A stretch of DNA of 25,054 nt from assembly GCA_943914115.1 (NCBI GenBank), contig CALUAU010000011.1, forward strand, positions 1 through 25,054, written 5' to 3'. The DNA comes from an uncultured Microbacteriaceae bacterium (lineage in GTDB: Bacteria; Actinomycetota; Actinomycetes; Actinomycetales; Microbacteriaceae). Position 1 is the first letter of the stretch, and every line of letters starts with the position of its first letter. This document shows, piece by piece, positions 6,403 to 14,196 of the stretch. Made by a program: the position numbers and the translations under genes. The notes beneath the pieces are model-generated. The model worked only from the letters and a program-made list of their open reading frames with translations, had not been told where the DNA came from and did not search any database.

Positions 6403-8700
6403 TTGAGCATCCGTCACGTTCCCGACACCGTCGAAAACGCCAAAGCCACTCCCGAAAAAGAGCAGCCATACGAGTCGCTCGGCCTGAAGGCAGACGAGTA
6501 CGCGCTCATCCGCGAGATTCTCGGCCGTCGTCCCACTTCGGGTGAGCTGGCCATGTATTCGGTGATGTGGTCGGAACACTGCTCGTATAAGTCGTCGAAG
6601 AAGTACCTGCGCCAGTTCGGTCAGAAACAAAACGACAAGATGCGCGAGCACCTCATGGTGGGCATGGGTGAAAACGCCGGCGTGCTCGATATTGGCGACA
6701 ACTGGGCCGTTACCTTCAAGGTCGAGTCGCACAACCACCCCAGCTACATCGAGCCGTTCCAGGGCGCTGCCACCGGTGTTGGCGGCATTGTTCGCGACAT
6801 CATTTCGATGGGTGCTCGCCCGGTTGCGGTGATGGACGGGCTGCGTTTCGGTGACATCGACGACCCCGACACCGCGCGCGTGGTGCACGGCGTTGTGGGC
6901 GGCATCTCGTTCTACGGCAACTGCTTGGGCCTGCCAAACATCGGTGGTGAGACCTGGTTCGACAAGACCTACCAGGTGAACCCGCTCGTGAACGCGCTCG
7001 CCGTGGGCGCCCTCAAGCACGAGGATCTGCACCTGGCGAACGCTCGCGGTGCCGGTAACAAGGTGGTGCTGTTCGGCGCCCGCACCGGCGGCGATGGAAT
7101 TGGTGGCGCATCCATTCTCGCTTCCGATTCGTTTGACGAGGGCGGCCCCACCAAGCGTCCCGCGGTGCAGGTTGGCGACCCGTTTGCCGAGAAGGTGCTG
7201 ATCGAGTGCTGTCTTGAACTGTTTGCTGCCGGTGCCGTTGAGGGGATTCAAGACCTCGGCGCGGCCGGTATTTCGTGCGCCACCAGCGAGTTGGCTGCGG
7301 CGGGCGATGGCGGGATGCACATCTCGCTCGACAATGTACTGTTGCGTGACGACACCCTCACCGCCGAAGAGATTTTGATGTCGGAGTCACAGGAGCGGAT
7401 GATGGCGATCGTCAGCCCCGAAAAGCTCGACGAGTTTCTCGCGATCACCGAGAAATGGGAGGTCGAGGCGAGTGTGCTCGGCGAGGTGACCGACACCGGT
7501 CGCCTGATCATCGACTGGCAGGGTGAACGCATCGTGGATGTTGACCCCACCACTGTCGCGATCGATGGCCCGGTTTATGACCGCCCGGTGGCCTATCCCG
7601 AGTGGATTGCCGCGCTGCAGGCCGATCGCGCTGAGGCACTCCCCCGCGCTGCCAGCGTTGACGAGCTGCGGGCGCAGCTGTTCGCGGTGCTCGGCCACCC
7701 GAATGCGGCCGATCCGGCATGGATCACCGACCAGTTTGACCGTTACGTTGGCGGCAACACGGCGTTCGCCTATCCCGAGGATGCGGGTGTGTTGCGGATC
7801 GACGAAACCACCCGCCTGGGTGTGGCGCTGTCGATGGATGCGAACGGCCGCTACGCGCAGCTCGACCCGCGCACCGGCGCGCGGCTGGCGCTCGCCGAGG
7901 CCTACCGCAACGTTGCAACCACCGGCGCCGAGCCGATGGCGGTGAGCGACTGCCTGAACTTTGGTTCGCCCGAAAACCCCGAGGTGATGTGGCAGTTCTC
8001 GCAGGCGGTTGAGGGGCTCGCCGATGGTTGCCTCGAACTGTCGATCCCGGTGACCGGCGGCAACGTCTCGTTTTACAACCAGACCGGTGATACGCCCATC
8101 CACCCCACCCCCACTGTGGCGGTGCTCGGCCGCTTCGAGGATGTCGACCTGCGGGTTGCTGGTGGCTGGCAGGATGAGGGCAACAACATCTACCTGCTGG
8201 GTGTGACGCGCGAAGAGCTTTCGGGTTCGCTGTGGGCCGATGTAGTGCACGACCACCTGGGCGGGATGCCCCCGGCAGTTGATTTCGAGGCCGAGATGGC
8301 ACTCGCTTCGGTGCTGCAGTCGGCCTCGAAGGAGGGACTGCTGTCGTCGGCGCATGACCTTTCTGAGGGCGGGCTGGCACTGGCACTCGTGGAGTCGTGC
8401 GCCCGCTTCGGTATCGGTGCGCGTATCGTGCTTGATGAACTGTTGCAGCGCGATGGTGTGGATGTGACGACGGCGCTGTTCTCAGAGTCGCAGGCGCGCG
8501 TGATCGTGTCGGTGCCGCGCGAGGACGATGTGCGGTTCACGCTCATGTGCGAGGCCCGCAAACTGCCGATTCTGCGTATCGGCGTGACCGACGGTGATGC
8601 GCTCGAGGTGCAGGGACAGTTCACAGTGCCGGTTGCTGAGCTGCAGCAGCTGCGTGCCGCGACACTGCCGTCGCGTTTCGGTGACCGCGTGACCGAGTAG
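6403..8700 (+). CDS. purL: Phosphoribosylformylglycinamidine synthase subunit PurL
   Basis: PurL is the ATP-dependent synthetase subunit that aminates FGAR to FGAM with ammonia from PurQ. It is a stand-alone small PurL (765 aa), which requires PurS and PurQ in the same cell; both are encoded at 1375-2426. Visible motifs include MWSEHCSYKSSKK with His60 of the active site, FKVESHNHPSYIEPF near residue 106, the glycine-rich ARTGGDGIGGASI near 225, and the second-half AIR-synthase repeat with CLNFGSPENP and PVTGGNVSFYNQT. The start is TTG at 6403, preceded by TAGGAGCGA at good spacing. The open frame extends back to 6253, but that would add 50 residues unlike the family. It is transcribed away from purSQ by about 4 kb, so it is not in the purSQ operon. 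Repeats fill the gap after it. Confidence 0.96.
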   Translation: MSIRHVPDTVENAKATPEKEQPYESLGLKADEYALIREILGRRPTSGELAMYSVMWSEHCSYKSSKKYLRQFGQKQNDKMREHLMVGMGENAGVLDIGDNWAVTFKVESHNHPSYIEPFQGAATGVGGIVRDIISMGARPVAVMDGLRFGDIDDPDTARVVHGVVGGISFYGNCLGLPNIGGETWFDKTYQVNPLVNALAVGALKHEDLHLANARGAGNKVVLFGARTGGDGIGGASILASDSFDEGGPTKRPAVQVGDPFAEKVLIECCLELFAAGAVEGIQDLGAAGISCATSELAAAGDGGMHISLDNVLLRDDTLTAEEILMSESQERMMAIVSPEKLDEFLAITEKWEVEASVLGEVTDTGRLIIDWQGERIVDVDPTTVAIDGPVYDRPVAYPEWIAALQADRAEALPRAASVDELRAQLFAVLGHPNAADPAWITDQFDRYVGGNTAFAYPEDAGVLRIDETTRLGVALSMDANGRYAQLDPRTGARLALAEAYRNVATTGAEPMAVSDCLNFGSPENPEVMWQFSQAVEGLADGCLELSIPVTGGNVSFYNQTGDTPIHPTPTVAVLGRFEDVDLRVAGGWQDEGNNIYLLGVTREELSGSLWADVVHDHLGGMPPAVDFEAEMALASVLQSASKEGLLSSAHDLSEGGLALALVESCARFGIGARIVLDELLQRDGVDVTTALFSESQARVIVSVPREDDVRFTLMCEARKLPILRIGVTDGDALEVQGQFTVPVAELQQLRAATLPSRFGDRVTE

Positions 8701-8724
8701 CTGCGCTGCCACTCTTCCCCGGAA

Positions 8725-9175
8725 ATGGCACCGCCACTGCGCGCCATCTACCGGAAATGGCACCGCCACCGACTAGTGGCACCCTCATACCGGTGCCACT
8801 TGTCACTCAAGGTGCCACTTCCCGAAGAATAGGACAGTTCTGGCACCCCCACCGCGCGAAAGGTGAGAGCCAGTTTGTCGCGATAGGTGCCGTTCGCCAG
8901 AGAGAAAGTGGCTACCCGCCCCCGACGCCACATGACGCCAGAGGTGCCATTTGCCGCAGACTAGGGCGCTTCTGGCACCGCCACCGACAAATGACCCTCT
9001 TATACCGGTGCCACTAGTCGGTGGCGGTGCCATTTCGCGTAAACGAGGGATGCGTGCCACGGCAGCGGTGCCAATAGTCGGCACCGCTGCCACTTGTCGG
9101 CTACGGTGCCACTTCGCGTGAGCGAGGGATGCATGCCACGACACCGGTGCCACTTGTCAGTGGCGGTGCCATTTG
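8725..9175. repeat. Large cluster of GGTGCCA/TGGCACC hairpin repeats, copy 2
   Basis: This 504-bp gap between the convergent purL and DUF418 genes has no credible gene. It holds about 16 copies of GGCACC/GGTGCC, at 8727, 8759, 8778, 8792, 8811, 8842, 8886, 8943, 8974, 9007, 9026, 9067, 9080, 9105, 9146 and 9165. Spacing of 19 bp recurs (8759/8778, 8792/8811, 9007/9026, 9146/9165; also 9067/9086/9105, where the middle copy is GCTGCC). A recurrent unit of about 33 bp reads GGTGCCA, then roughly CTAGTCGGTGGC, then GGTGCCATTT. The hairpin at 8777-8798 has the same 7-bp arms and 8-nt loop length as the one at 4735-4756. It is the same family as the cluster at 4601-4782 but longer and more diverged. 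Short ORFs across it are repeat artefacts. Confidence 0.82.
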
Positions 9176-9204
9176 CGGAAAGTAAGGGCCTCAGCCTCCA
9201 CCCA

Positions 9205-10359
9205 CTACTTTGCGCGCAGTTCTCCCGAGGCGGCGAGCCCGGCAGTGCGCATCAGCGACTCGAACGGGCCGCGCCCCACAGTGAGCGCCCACGCCGTGCA
9301 TGCCACCAAGAACGCGAGCGTGACAATCAGCGCGGTCGGGTCGCCCTCAACCGGGCCGACCCAGTCGCTGAGGTTGGTGTTGCCGTACACCGCGACGTAG
9401 ATGGCGACGTGCAGCGAGTACACCGTCAGCGGCATTGATCCGAGCGCCGCCAGCGGCAGGGTGACCCAACGCATCCGAGTGCTGCCGATGAGCAGGCACA
9501 AACCGGCCACGGCCAGACTCACCCCCACCCCGAGGAATATTTCGAGGCTGCCGCCGGTGTGCGGCTGACTGTTGGTGAGGCCCGTAAGCATGTCGGCAAG
9601 CGGCGTGAATTCGAAGTCGTCGTCGGGAAGATAGTCACCGTCCACCGACCACGAGCTGCTGCTGACCGAGTAGATGACTTCATCCGCCGGCTGTCCGGCA
9701 CCGCCCGGAATAAGTGAGGCGAGTGCGAATCCGACGGTGGTGATGGCGATGCCTACGAGCACCGCGATGCTTGCCAGTTTGCGGCTTCGCAGGTCGAAGC
9801 GTCCGAGCGCCATCCCAAATAGCGCCATCGCCAGCCATGCGTGCAGCGGATAGTTGCCGTAGAAGACGAACGCGAGCGCTGAGGCGTAGGGGGCGCTCAG
9901 CTGCAGCAACTGCACGAGCATCGGCGCGAACACCATGATTGCCGCACCCCAGATGATGAGGTAGCGGGGTCGCATCGAAATGAACGGCAGTATGGCGATG
10001 TAGAGCAGGCCGAAGATTGGCAGGATGATCGCGATCGGGGTGCCGAGCGATTCGAGGATGAGGCCGATCGCGAAGATTACTGCGCCTCGGCCAACGAAAC
10101 GCAACCGAATTGTGGGGAGTTTCTCGGCGGCGGGGCGTGCAGTGCCGCCGGTCATGAACGCGACAGACACGCCGGCGAGGAATGCGAAAAGCAACGAGGT
10201 GAACCCGTGGATGATGCCGGGCCAGGTTTCGGGTTTCGCGAGCTCGAGCGGTGGCACCAAGGCCATGTGGGCGAAGATCATGCCGATGATGGCGAGCGCG
10301 CGAGCGAGATCGAGCCCGGTGATGCGGGGCGGGTCGATCAGCGAACTAGTTTTTTGCAT
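9205..10359 (-). CDS. DUF418 / HGSNAT-like multi-pass membrane protein
   Basis: The 384-aa protein has about 9-10 membrane helices. It starts with the signature RITGLDLARALAIIGMIFAHM, seen in heparan-alpha-glucosaminide N-acetyltransferase-like (PF07786) and DUF418 families. It ends in a DUF418-like C-terminus with LTVYSLHVAIYVAVYG and GRGPFESLMRTAG. These families are thought to be membrane acyltransferases acting on envelope sugars or small molecules, but the substrate here is unknown. An extracytoplasmic loop rich in Ser and Asp (around VSSSSWSVDGDYLPDDD) separates two helices. The ATG at 10357-10359 has only a weak upstream purine stretch. The gene is convergent with purL and divergent from nadX, with which it shares a 113-bp promoter region. 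Confidence 0.75.
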   Translation of the reverse strand: MQKTSSLIDPPRITGLDLARALAIIGMIFAHMALVPPLELAKPETWPGIIHGFTSLLFAFLAGVSVAFMTGGTARPAAEKLPTIRLRFVGRGAVIFAIGLILESLGTPIAIILPIFGLLYIAILPFISMRPRYLIIWGAAIMVFAPMLVQLLQLSAPYASALAFVFYGNYPLHAWLAMALFGMALGRFDLRSRKLASIAVLVGIAITTVGFALASLIPGGAGQPADEVIYSVSSSSWSVDGDYLPDDDFEFTPLADMLTGLTNSQPHTGGSLEIFLGVGVSLAVAGLCLLIGSTRMRWVTLPLAALGSMPLTVYSLHVAIYVAVYGNTNLSDWVGPVEGDPTALIVTLAFLVACTAWALTVGRGPFESLMRTAGLAASGELRAK

Positions 10360-10414
10360 GGCGTTTATCTTGCCTGAATGTGGCGAAAAATGTATGCGAT
10401 TTGCTGAGATCGGT

Positions 10415-10440
10415 TCGCAACTGCTGGGAACTTGTTGCGA
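10415..10440. promoter_or_regulatory. Inverted repeat upstream of nadX, possible operator
   Basis: The arms TCGCAAC (10415-10421) and GTTGCGA (10434-10440) pair perfectly around 12 nt, in the divergent region between the DUF418 gene and nadX. A -10-like TAGGGT follows at 10461-10466, only seven bases before the nadX ATG. That would give an almost leaderless transcript; alternatively the AGGG inside it serves as the ribosome site. No regulator can be named. Confidence 0.3.
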
Positions 10441-10472
10441 TCGATGATGGCGCTGCCCGTTAGGGTGAACCT

Positions 10473-11321
10473 ATGACGAACGTTCTGCTGCTGGGTCACG
10501 GCACTATCGCCCACGATGTTATTCGCCTGCTGGCGCCCGAGATTTCTCGCGGCGAGGTGCACATTTGCGGCGCAGTGGTGCGTGATCCGAGCAAGCATGG
10601 CGATCCGGCGTATCGGCTGTATGTTGCCGAGAGGCTCGACGAGGCGCTGGCCGGGGCGGATGTTGTGGTGGAGTGCGCTGGGGTTGCCGCGGTACAGGCG
10701 CTGGGGCCGCGGGTGATCGCATCCGGGCACGATTTGATTCTCACCAGTGTTGGCGCGCTGGCGCACGAGGATGCGCGGCGCGACCTGTTCGGCGGCCCCG
10801 GCAAGCTTGTGGTGACCAATGGCGCTATTGGTGGTTTTGATGCGTTGGCGGCGGCGGCGCAGGCTGGCGGGGTTGATGAGGTGACACTGCGCACTTCGAA
10901 GCTGGCGCGGGCGCTCGTGCAGCCGTGGATGAGTGAGGCTGAGGCTGAGCGGCTGGAGATGCTGACCGAGGCGGATGGGCCGCTGGAGCTGTTTGTGGGA
11001 ACGCCGACCGAGGCGATTAAGAAGTTCCCGTCGAATGTGAATGTGTCGGTGGCGTTGGCGTGGGCGACGCAGGATTTGTTGCCGAAGGATGCGTCACTTG
11101 CCGATCGGGTTACGAACCTCGAGCGCGCGCTTGAGCGGGTGCGGGTGACGATTGTGGCGGATGCGGCGGCGACGCTGAGCGAGCATCTGATCCGCACCTC
11201 GGGTCGCGCCGGCACCTGCGAATTTCACTTTCTGAATGCGCCGTCACCCACCAATCCGCGCACCAGCGGCTTCACCGCGATGTCGGTGGCGCGCGACCTG
11301 CGGGAGTGGCTGCGGGGCTAG
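10473..11321 (+). CDS. nadX: L-aspartate dehydrogenase (NadX-type)
   Basis: The enzyme oxidises L-aspartate to iminoaspartate with NAD(P)+, which can feed quinolinate and NAD synthesis in place of NadB. The 282-aa protein has an N-terminal Rossmann fold, VLLLGHGTIAHDVIRLL, in which the usual GxGxxG is GHGTIA. It then has the DUF108 catalytic domain with KFPSNVNVSVALAWATQ near residues 188-204 and the C-terminal signature NAPSPTNPRTSGFTAMSVARDLR. Length and motif order are normal for the family. The stop codon (11319-11321) overlaps the stop of the convergent LacI gene. A damaged second copy of the last ~150 coding bases lies at 15501-15664. No nadA or nadC is in view, so a role in NAD synthesis rather than aspartate catabolism is inferred from the family only. 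Confidence 0.88.
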   Translation: MTNVLLLGHGTIAHDVIRLLAPEISRGEVHICGAVVRDPSKHGDPAYRLYVAERLDEALAGADVVVECAGVAAVQALGPRVIASGHDLILTSVGALAHEDARRDLFGGPGKLVVTNGAIGGFDALAAAAQAGGVDEVTLRTSKLARALVQPWMSEAEAERLEMLTEADGPLELFVGTPTEAIKKFPSNVNVSVALAWATQDLLPKDASLADRVTNLERALERVRVTIVADAAATLSEHLIRTSGRAGTCEFHFLNAPSPTNPRTSGFTAMSVARDLREWLRG

Positions 11322-12325
11322 TGGCGCGGTTGCGCCCAGTGCTGCCCCCAAATAATTTTCGCGGGGTGCTCCCGCATTTTGGGGAACTCTGCGCCGCCCA
11401 GAATTTCGACGATACTTTTGCCGCAGCGCTCGCCAAATTCCCAGGGAGCCGCGCTGATTGAGGTGAGCGCATCGTCGCTCAGTTCGCTGAGCGGGTCTCC
11501 GGCGCACGAGGCTACATAAGGCACATTGCTGCCGGGCACCCCCCAGCCAAGTTGAAGTTTGGCGATGCCGGCGAAGCGCTGCGGGCCAAAGATCACGCAG
11601 TCGGGAGCCTCGGCTTCGCACAATGAAAGTGCGGTCTCGATGATTTTTGCGGGGGATGCTGTCACCGGTATGTTGACCACTTGCCCGGGCAGTTCTAATT
11701 CTTTGACGGCCCGGTTGAAACCATCAACGATCGATACCGCCCAATCTGAGCGTAACGAGTCATCCGGGGCGATCATCGCGAATCGTTTCGCCCCCGCTTT
11801 TGCGGCGCCCATAACGATCTGCGAAACCATGGGCGCATAGTTCACCCAAATAGTTTGTGCGGGGGTCGACGCGACGAGGTCGGAGGCCTGGCGTCCAGCT
11901 GCAAGAATGGGCACGCCCGCGTCATGCAGTAATCGTGGTGCGTGCAGTTTGGGTGTCCAGTCGACGACAATTGCGCCGTCAACACGCACTGGCGTGGTTT
12001 TGCTCTTGTGGTCTGAGCTAACAAGCACCAGGTCGAAGTCGGCTTTTGAGATCGCGTGTTCGACTCCGAAGGTGAACTCCATGTAGAAGTTCAGCGAACG
12101 AACCGATTCGGGAAGGTGCAGGCTGACAGCCCCGTAGCGGCCGGTGCGCAGTGCCGCAGCGGCGCTATTGCCTCGATAGCCCAACCGGTTGGCGGCGGTC
12201 ACCACTTTTTCAATTGTGCGCTCTGACACCTGGGGCCGACGGCGATTGAGGGCGTTCGAAACGGTACCAACTGACAAGCCAACTTCTCGCGCAATATCGG
12301 CGATTGTCACCCGTTCATGTGCCAT
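11318..12325 (-). CDS. LacI-family transcriptional regulator
   Basis: The 335-aa protein starts with a LacI helix-turn-helix (VTIADIAREVGLSVGTVSNAL, residues 6-26), then the hinge region RLGYRGNSAAAALRTG, then a periplasmic-binding-like sensor domain to the end. An open frame extends to 12451, but the ATG at 12323-12325 places the HTH at the expected N-terminal position. The extra 42 residues are unlike the family. The gene diverges from the DUF3311-like/symporter/deacetylase operon. A perfect 20-bp palindrome lies 68 bp upstream of its start, so it very likely controls that operon and perhaps itself. The effector is unknown but is expected to be the transported compound or a product of it. 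The final codons overlap the nadX stop. The last few bases of this gene are also duplicated at the end of the nadX remnant near 15650-15664. Confidence 0.93.
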   Translation of the reverse strand: MAHERVTIADIAREVGLSVGTVSNALNRRRPQVSERTIEKVVTAANRLGYRGNSAAAALRTGRYGAVSLHLPESVRSLNFYMEFTFGVEHAISKADFDLVLVSSDHKSKTTPVRVDGAIVVDWTPKLHAPRLLHDAGVPILAAGRQASDLVASTPAQTIWVNYAPMVSQIVMGAAKAGAKRFAMIAPDDSLRSDWAVSIVDGFNRAVKELELPGQVVNIPVTASPAKIIETALSLCEAEAPDCVIFGPQRFAGIAKLQLGWGVPGSNVPYVASCAGDPLSELSDDALTSISAAPWEFGERCGKSIVEILGGAEFPKMREHPAKIIWGQHWAQPRH

Positions 12326-12392
12326 GTCGGGAATCTTATGCCTTCCGCAGCGGGGGGTTGCGCAAGGGTCGCACGCATGCCAAACTTCAAAC

Positions 12393-12412
12393 AATCTGAA
12401 TCGATTCAGATT
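12393..12412. promoter_or_regulatory. Perfect 20-bp palindrome, likely LacI-family operator
   Basis: AATCTGAATCGATTCAGATT is a perfect palindrome with the central CG typical of LacI-family operators. It lies in the 111-bp divergent region, 24 bp before the start of the small membrane-protein gene and 68 bp from the LacI start. That position suits repression of the symporter operon and possibly autoregulation. Confidence 0.8.
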
Positions 12413-12436
12413 AGTTCTTGCACAAGGAGGTGCCGG

Positions 12437-12676
12437 ATGTCCAAACTTCATCGCTCATCCCGAACTCGCCAAAAAATCATTGGCCTCATCGTCGCAATCG
12501 ACGCGTTCCTACTGCTGTTTCCGCCACTGCACTGGTGGTTGCTGGCTGGTTCGCCAACGACGGCGCTGCTGTATGTGATCGGCGTACCCGTGCTGCTCGC
12601 ACTGTCGCTCCTCTTGCTCGACCGGATTACGCACCAGTCGACGCAGGTCGAGCCAGAGATTGGAGCTGAGGTATGA
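12437..12676 (+). CDS. Small membrane protein, DUF3311-like symporter partner
   Basis: The 79-aa protein has two membrane helices, IIGLIVAIDAFLLLFPPLHW and LLYVIGVPVLLALSLLLLDR, with a basic N-terminus and a short acidic tail. The pattern LLLFPPLHWW followed by a GxPVLL-type second helix resembles DUF3311 proteins, which are commonly encoded directly before sodium:solute symporters, and is broadly similar to DUF485/DUF997 partners. The ATG at 12437 follows a strong AAGGAGG. A longer reading from 12317 runs through the operator and is rejected. The stop overlaps the symporter start (ATGA, 12673-12676), which indicates translational coupling. It probably helps assembly or stability of the symporter; this is inferred from context. 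Confidence 0.8.
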   Translation: MSKLHRSSRTRQKIIGLIVAIDAFLLLFPPLHWWLLAGSPTTALLYVIGVPVLLALSLLLLDRITHQSTQVEPEIGAEV

Positions 12677-14196
12677 ACACGTCAATGGTGGTCGGCTATG
12701 GCAGCGTGGTTGTGCTGCTCATCGCCATCGGAGTTGTTCTCGAACGGCGCTCCAAATCATCCAGCTCGATGTCTGACTATGCGACCGGTGGCCGCTCGTT
12801 TGGACCCTGGTACTCTGCGATGGCGTTCGTGAACACCTGGCTGCCAGGCACCATCTTGATTAGCTTTGCCGGGCTCACCGCCGCAGCCGGCGTAATTGGG
12901 TTTTACATGGTGTTGTACTCGCTGTTCGGTGCGGTTCTCATGTATTTGCTCGCACGTCCGGTGAGTATTTGGGGCCACTCATTCGACCTTCGCACCCAGG
13001 CCGACCTCATGGGGCTTCGCTATGACTCGACCACGGTTCGGGTGACGGCCGCAGTGATTGGTTTCTTGGCGTCGCTGCCCTGGGTCGTTCTCGGTATGCA
13101 ATCACTGGCGCTGGTTTTCGAATATCTATCATTCGGCGCTGTCGCACCTATTGCTGCCCTCATTATCGGCACGGTTGTCATTGCAGTTCGTCAGATTTGG
13201 ACGGTTCGTTACGGTGCACGCGGCGTCGTCATTGGCGATATGGTGCAGGGCATCGTTGCCTACCTCTTTGGCGGGCTCTTGCTGTTGGGGCTCACGGTCT
13301 GGATGCTGGCCACTGGCTTTAGTCTCTCGGGCATCCCGTCGACGTTCTTCGCGGTGCCCGGTCTTGGGTCAGATCTGGGCCCGCTGTATTTCTTCTCACT
13401 GATACTTGCCGGTGCGCTGGGAGGCTGGTGCTGGCCAGATATCTTCGTGCGACTTTTCACTTCCAAGTCGGAGCGAACAATTCAGCGCGCTGCCCTGCGC
13501 GCAGCACCCATCTTGCTCGTGTTCAGCCTCACGTTGATGGTGTTTGCGCTGCTGGCTTCACAGTTCCCTGGCGTCGCAGAGAAACCCGACCACGTGTTCT
13601 TCATCGTCGCTTCGGCCGGTGGTGTGCTCACACTCACGTTGGCTGGGTTAGCGGTGATCAGCGCGACCTTCGGCAATGTCGGAGCGAACCTGCAGGCTTT
13701 GGGCACCATTGCGGCAAACGACATTGCGCCAAGAACTGTGGAAGCGGGACGCCGCAGCCCGCGGCTAGCGCAAACTATCGTGGCGGCGCTCACCATCTTG
13801 TGCGCGCTGGCAACGGTGCTGACCGTCAACATCACTGGCGGCTTGATAAGCCTCGCGATGATGTCATATGAGGGAATCGTGCAACTCGCACCGGCGCTAT
13901 TCCTCGGTATTTTCTGGCGACGCGGTACGGCGCTCGCAGCTACCGCGAGCATGATCGGTGGGTTGCTCGCTGCCGTTGGTTTCTATCTGATCGATTCAAC
14001 CTCGATCACCTGGCTTGGAGGGGTCGTACCGGGAGTGGCGGGACTGATGGTGAACACGCTCATCTACGTAGCGCTGACCGTGCTCAAACCCAACTCTCGC
14101 ACAGAGCAGCACCGCGTCGATCAACTATTCGAAAGCGTCCGACTGCGAACCGAAGCTATTGAACTACCCAAGGAAACTGAAGGAGCAACCTCGTGA
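12673..14196 (+). CDS. Sodium:solute symporter family (SSS) transporter
   Basis: The 507-aa inner-membrane protein has about 13 hydrophobic helices and the LeuT-fold SSS layout. Supporting segments are SDYATGGRSFGPWYSAMAF near residues 35-53 (the SSS 'GGR...P' start of the core), AADLMGLRY-like QADLMGLRYDSTTVRVTAAV near 113-132, the GLFLLG-type helix 5-6 region, and GGWCWPDIFVRLFTSKSE near 252-269. SSS proteins couple Na+ influx to uptake of sugars, amino acids, carboxylates, polyamines or similar compounds. The substrate cannot be read from the sequence. The genes on both sides overlap it (ATGA upstream, GTGA downstream), so the transporter, its small partner and the deacetylase-like enzyme form one operon. 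A substrate bearing an acetyl-amide or similar group is therefore a reasonable inference. Confidence 0.9.
   Translation: MNTSMVVGYGSVVVLLIAIGVVLERRSKSSSSMSDYATGGRSFGPWYSAMAFVNTWLPGTILISFAGLTAAAGVIGFYMVLYSLFGAVLMYLLARPVSIWGHSFDLRTQADLMGLRYDSTTVRVTAAVIGFLASLPWVVLGMQSLALVFEYLSFGAVAPIAALIIGTVVIAVRQIWTVRYGARGVVIGDMVQGIVAYLFGGLLLLGLTVWMLATGFSLSGIPSTFFAVPGLGSDLGPLYFFSLILAGALGGWCWPDIFVRLFTSKSERTIQRAALRAAPILLVFSLTLMVFALLASQFPGVAEKPDHVFFIVASAGGVLTLTLAGLAVISATFGNVGANLQALGTIAANDIAPRTVEAGRRSPRLAQTIVAALTILCALATVLTVNITGGLISLAMMSYEGIVQLAPALFLGIFWRRGTALAATASMIGGLLAAVGFYLIDSTSITWLGGVVPGVAGLMVNTLIYVALTVLKPNSRTEQHRVDQLFESVRLRTEAIELPKETEGATS

Noticed and set aside
7387..8355. Long leftward ORF opposite purL, and similar ones at 6391-7320 and 7724-8386
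   Set aside because: They are antisense shadows of a well-supported high-GC gene, with low-complexity Arg/Ala/His-rich translations and no family pattern.
8803..9153. ORFs across the GGTGCCA repeat cluster after purL
   Set aside because: Their translations simply repeat the element (MAPVSW, KWHRSR and similar) on both strands and start without ribosome sites.
8725..9175. GGTGCCA cluster as a CRISPR array
   Set aside because: Copies are short, occur in both orientations and have irregular gaps, without constant-length unique spacers.
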